Shown here: positions 62,601 through 64,000 of the stretch, piece by piece
Numbering within the stretch: position 1 is the stretch's first letter
Layout of the letters: every line of letters starts with the position of its first letter
Assembly (NCBI RefSeq): GCF_022601715.1
Contig: NZ_JAKVIM010000016.1
Location: 26,514-90,513 of the forward strand
Origin: Acinetobacter zhairuonensis
Lineage (GTDB): Bacteria; Pseudomonadota; Gammaproteobacteria; Pseudomonadales; Moraxellaceae
Direction of reading: 5' to 3'
Length of the DNA: 64,000 nucleotides
The notes under the pieces: model-generated
Databases searched by the model: none
What the model was told of the DNA's origin: nothing
The model's input: only the letters and a program-made list of their open reading frames with translations
Made by a program: the position numbers and the translations under genes

Positions 62601-64000
62601 GCACTGCTGTAGTGACCTGAAGCATCTGTCGTAACTGTCTTGCTTACCGTGACTGGATTGCCATTGGCATCTGTTCCTGTGATGGTCAACACAACGTTTG
62701 TACCTGGCGCTACGTCTGTCGTGGTCCCTGTGATCGTACCTGTTTCAACGATGTCAACTGTGATTGCACCATCAACGCGATCTAAGCCACCTTGGTCTGG
62801 CGTGTTTGGATCATTGTCATGATCGGTCTTGCCTTCTAGCGTTGCCGTGTCAGTCACTGGCTTGCCATTGTTGTCCGTGGATTTCGCTTCTGCTTCAACT
62901 GCTGAACCATCAACAATCGCTGCTGGAATATCAACTGTGTATTTACCATCAACCACTATAGTTTCAACGTCTTCCTTAACTGGATGACCGTCTTTATCTA
63001 CACCTTCAATGGTTACAATGACTTTTTCACCTTCAGGGACGTCGGTCACTGTGCCTGATACTGTGCCAGCCTTCGGATCAATTTCAGCTGTGATTGCACC
63101 ATCAACTCGGTCTAAGCCACCTTGGTCTGGCGTGCTTGGATCATTGTCATGATCGGTCTTGCCTTCTAGCGTTGCCGTGTCAGTCACTGGCTTGCCATTG
63201 TTGTCCGTGGATTTCGCTTCTGCTTCAACTGGCGAACCATCAACTATCGCTGCTGGGATATCAACAGTGTATTTACCATCAACTACTGTAGTTTCAACGT
63301 CTTCCTTAACTGGATGACCGTCTTTGTCTACACCTTCAATGGTCACAATGACTTTTTCGCCTTCAGGGACGTCGGTCACTGTGCCTGATACTGTTCCTGC
63401 CTTCGGATCAATTTCAGCTGTGATGGCACCATCAACCAAGTCTAGACCAGTGTCTTCTGGTGTAGTTGGATCTGTATCGTTATCACCTTGTGCTGCAATG
63501 CTGTCTGTCGCTGGACCGACACCTTGACCATTTCGGTCAGTGGTATTCGCAACAACGCTGACGGCTGAACCATCAACAATACCGTCTGCTGCAGTTACAG
63601 CACTGCTGTAGTGACCTGAAGCATCTGTCGTAACTGTCTTGCTTACCGTGACTGGATTGCCGTTGGCATCTGTTCCTGTGATGGTCAACACAACGTCTGT
63701 ACCTGGTGCTACGTCTGTCGTGGTTCCTGTGATCGCACCTGTCTCAACGATGTCAACGGTGATGGCACCATCAACCAAGTCTAGACCAGTGTCTTCTGGT
63801 GTAGTTGGATCTGTATCGTTATCACCTTGTGCTGCAATGCTGTCTGTCGCTGGACCGACACCTTGACCATTTCGGTCAGTGGTATTCGCAACAACGCTGA
63901 CGGCTGAACCATCAACAATACCGTCTGCTGCAGTTACAGCACTGCTGTAGTGACCTGAAGCATCTGTCGTAACTGTCTTGCTTACCGTGACTGGATTGCC
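59651..64000 (-). CDS. Giant type I-secreted RTX/Ig-repeat adhesin, C-terminal part (partial)
   Basis: Open for 1449 codons from the right edge to the stop; the N-terminus is outside the window. From the N-side: tandem Ig-like units of 113, 110 and 108 residues (64000 to about 61070), then a von Willebrand A domain with the metal-site motif DLSGS at 61003-60989 and TDGNPS, then RTX calcium repeats (GGAGDDILFGD; GGSGDDIIIAGAGND, about 60310-59950) and a hydrophobic type I secretion signal at the end. This is the C-terminal architecture of LapA/MpAFP-like biofilm adhesins. The export genes follow directly. A LapG-type cleavage site would lie in the unseen N-terminus. Copies of the repeat are almost identical in DNA. 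Confidence 0.92.
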   Translation of the reverse strand, partial: GNPVTVSKTVTTDASGHYSSAVTAADGIVDGSAVSVVANTTDRNGQGVGPATDSIAAQGDNDTDPTTPEDTGLDLVDGAITVDIVETGAITGTTTDVAPGTDVVLTITGTDANGNPVTVSKTVTTDASGHYSSAVTAADGIVDGSAVSVVANTTDRNGQGVGPATDSIAAQGDNDTDPTTPEDTGLDLVDGAITAEIDPKAGTVSGTVTDVPEGEKVIVTIEGVDKDGHPVKEDVETTVVDGKYTVDIPAAIVDGSPVEAEAKSTDNNGKPVTDTATLEGKTDHDNDPSTPDQGGLDRVDGAITAEIDPKAGTVSGTVTDVPEGEKVIVTIEGVDKDGHPVKEDVETIVVDGKYTVDIPAAIVDGSAVEAEAKSTDNNGKPVTDTATLEGKTDHDNDPNTPDQGGLDRVDGAITVDIVETGTITGTTTDVAPGTNVVLTITGTDANGNPVTVSKTVTTDASGHYSSAVTAADGIVDGSAVSVVANTTDRNGQGVGPATDSIAAQGDNDTDPTTPEDTGLDLVDGAITVDIVETGAITGTTTDVAPGTDVVLTITGTDANGNPVTVSKTVTTDASGHYSSAVTAADGIVDGSAVSVVANTTDRNGQGVGPATDSIAAQGDNDTDPTTPEDTGLDLVDGAITVDIVETGAITGTTTDVAPGTDVVLTITGTDANGNPVTVSKTVTTDASGHYSSAVTAADGIVDGSAVSVVANTTDRNGQGVGPATDSIAAQGDNDTDPTTPEDTGLDLVAGAITVDVQSNGNITGGTTDVEPGSDVTLTITGQDKDGNPLEREVTATVNADGNYTAEVPTDFADGDITVKAETVDRNGNPVDAEDSLLKTDHDNDPNTPDQGGLDRIDGSLEITEIDEEGIVKGQTTDVPIGSDVVLTFKDHNGDSINDLSTGAPLTVTTIVKSDGSYEVKLPEDLIGLTDKINVKADSLDNNGKPVTDNKDTAPAVAEVTTNGDDNLTGTSGNDVLAGDTGGLKTNFIAAHDYNVSIVLDLSGSMRTGQLTNPTTSFIDAAKTALKAFVQQMADHDGQINLQITSFGGSNITQSSNLTNIRINDIQNVDIEQLWSDIQALQADGNGTYPHHGFNNAYQWFSSSEIADAHANGYENQVYYLTDGNPSSTTQSGIQQIDNAFSNIVGIDGTKVFAVGIGDSVDLKYVTRYDNTNINGDLIAGTWSGGNYSTGAGSNTGTAQKITNTEKLIAYLIGGSENFVPADVGDDTVKGGAGDDILFGDAMNTNWITGLDSLLYPQYSGYSRLIAKLKADGSVGADGEPTQQQIYDFVKANYREFIAADAADPATKGGIDTIYGGSGDDIIIAGAGNDIVYGGSGNDIISTGRGDDTIMYDVLNAADATAGNGTDTWVDYQANDKIEFAADFFDGLLADQSNLGDYITVVNDGNGNAVIQVDRDGNAATHTMSDLLIVENQAGLDLQDLLANNQLVIG
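61436..61759 (-). repeat. Divergent Ig-like unit (C type, 108 codons)
   Basis: Begins VAGAITVDVQSNGNITGGTT and ends with DHDNDPNTPDQGGLDR like the B units. Its sequence is clearly diverged, as is the last unit (61435 to about 61070), so the array degenerates toward the VWA domain. Confidence 0.85.
61760..62776 (-). repeat. Three tandem A-type Ig-like units (339 bp each)
   Basis: Units 62438-62776, 62099-62437 and 61760-62098, each 113 codons, beginning VDGAITVDIVETG and ending DTDPTTPEDTGLDL. The DNA of the copies differs by only a few bases, indicating recent duplication or gene conversion. Confidence 0.92.
62777..63436 (-). repeat. Two tandem B-type Ig-like units (330 bp each)
   Basis: Units 63107-63436 and 62777-63106, each 110 codons, beginning VDGAITAEIDPKAGTVSG and ending DHDNDP(S/N)TPDQGGLDR. 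They differ at a handful of positions (for example SP versus SA) and interrupt the A-type array. Confidence 0.92.
63437..64000 (-). repeat. A-type Ig-like units at the window edge
   Basis: One complete 339-bp A unit (63437-63775) and 225 bp of another running out of the window. They are nearly the same DNA as the A units at 61760-62776, so the array continues to the right. Confidence 0.9.

Noticed and set aside
61962..63866. Series of identical plus-strand frames spaced 339 bp apart
   Set aside because: They are the antisense reading of the adhesin repeats, which explains their exact periodicity.
61436..64000. CRISPR-like or satellite repeat array
   Set aside because: The repeats are 330-339 bp, in frame and encode Ig-like protein domains; there are no short direct repeats with unique spacers.

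Overview
The window is AT-rich bacterial DNA that reads as an Acinetobacter chromosome. The grounds are a DcaP-type porin, an AdeA/AdeB efflux pump with an AdeR/AdeS two-component pair, an acetoin/2,3-butanediol operon and a giant type I-secreted RTX adhesin. No rRNA, tRNA, CRISPR array, phage or intact insertion sequence was seen. Genes are tightly packed and mostly in well-formed operons, many closed by a stem-loop.

Left part (1-10.1 kb): the 3' end of a ModA-like binding protein, then a minus-strand tricarballylate/tricarboxylate catabolic cluster. Its order is tcuR, tcuA, tcuB, tctC, tctB, tctA, an AbrB-family membrane protein and a DcaP-like porin. It couples a TcuAB dehydrogenase to a tripartite tricarboxylate transporter where Salmonella uses the MFS carrier TcuC. 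10.6-17.3 kb: adeR-adeS (plus) face adeA-adeB (minus) across a GNAT gene. This is not the usual divergent layout, but a tandem repeat resembling the AdeR operator is still upstream of adeA. 17.7-19.8 kb: a TonB-dependent receptor behind a Fur-like box. 20.3-23.2 kb: a LysR regulator divergent from an amidohydrolase and a YdcZ-family transporter. 23.2-24.2 kb: a degraded stretch with two gene remnants.

24.2-36.4 kb looks like a light/oxidative-stress and membrane-lipid module. The plus strand carries a FeS photolyase, a DUF2256 protein, and then a lipoprotein, a chalcone-isomerase-like protein and a response regulator. The minus strand carries a desaturase, FAD oxidoreductase, DUF1365, cyclopropane-synthase-like enzyme, DUF1295, a second such enzyme and a histidine kinase. 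Regulator and kinase meet tail to tail, sharing one TTAA as both stop codons, so the two-component pair is split between two convergent operons. 36.6-39.7 kb: periplasmic 5-hydroxyisourate hydrolase and a GlcG/HbpS protein, divergent from an HprRS-like two-component system with a matching operator. 39.7-44.3 kb: a MacAB-like ABC exporter and an MFS transporter with a palindromic operator.

45.0-54.5 kb: acoA-acoB-acoC-acoL-budC-bdh for 2,3-butanediol and acetoin breakdown, divergent from a second lipoyl synthase and a GAF/winged-helix regulator that lacks the AAA+ domain of classical AcoR. 54.6-64 kb: a type I secretion system (TolC, ABC, HlyD) and the C-terminal 1449 residues of a giant adhesin with near-identical Ig-like repeats, a von Willebrand A domain and RTX repeats. 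Its N-terminus lies beyond the right edge.

All functions are inferred from recognisable protein families and gene context; no database search was run.
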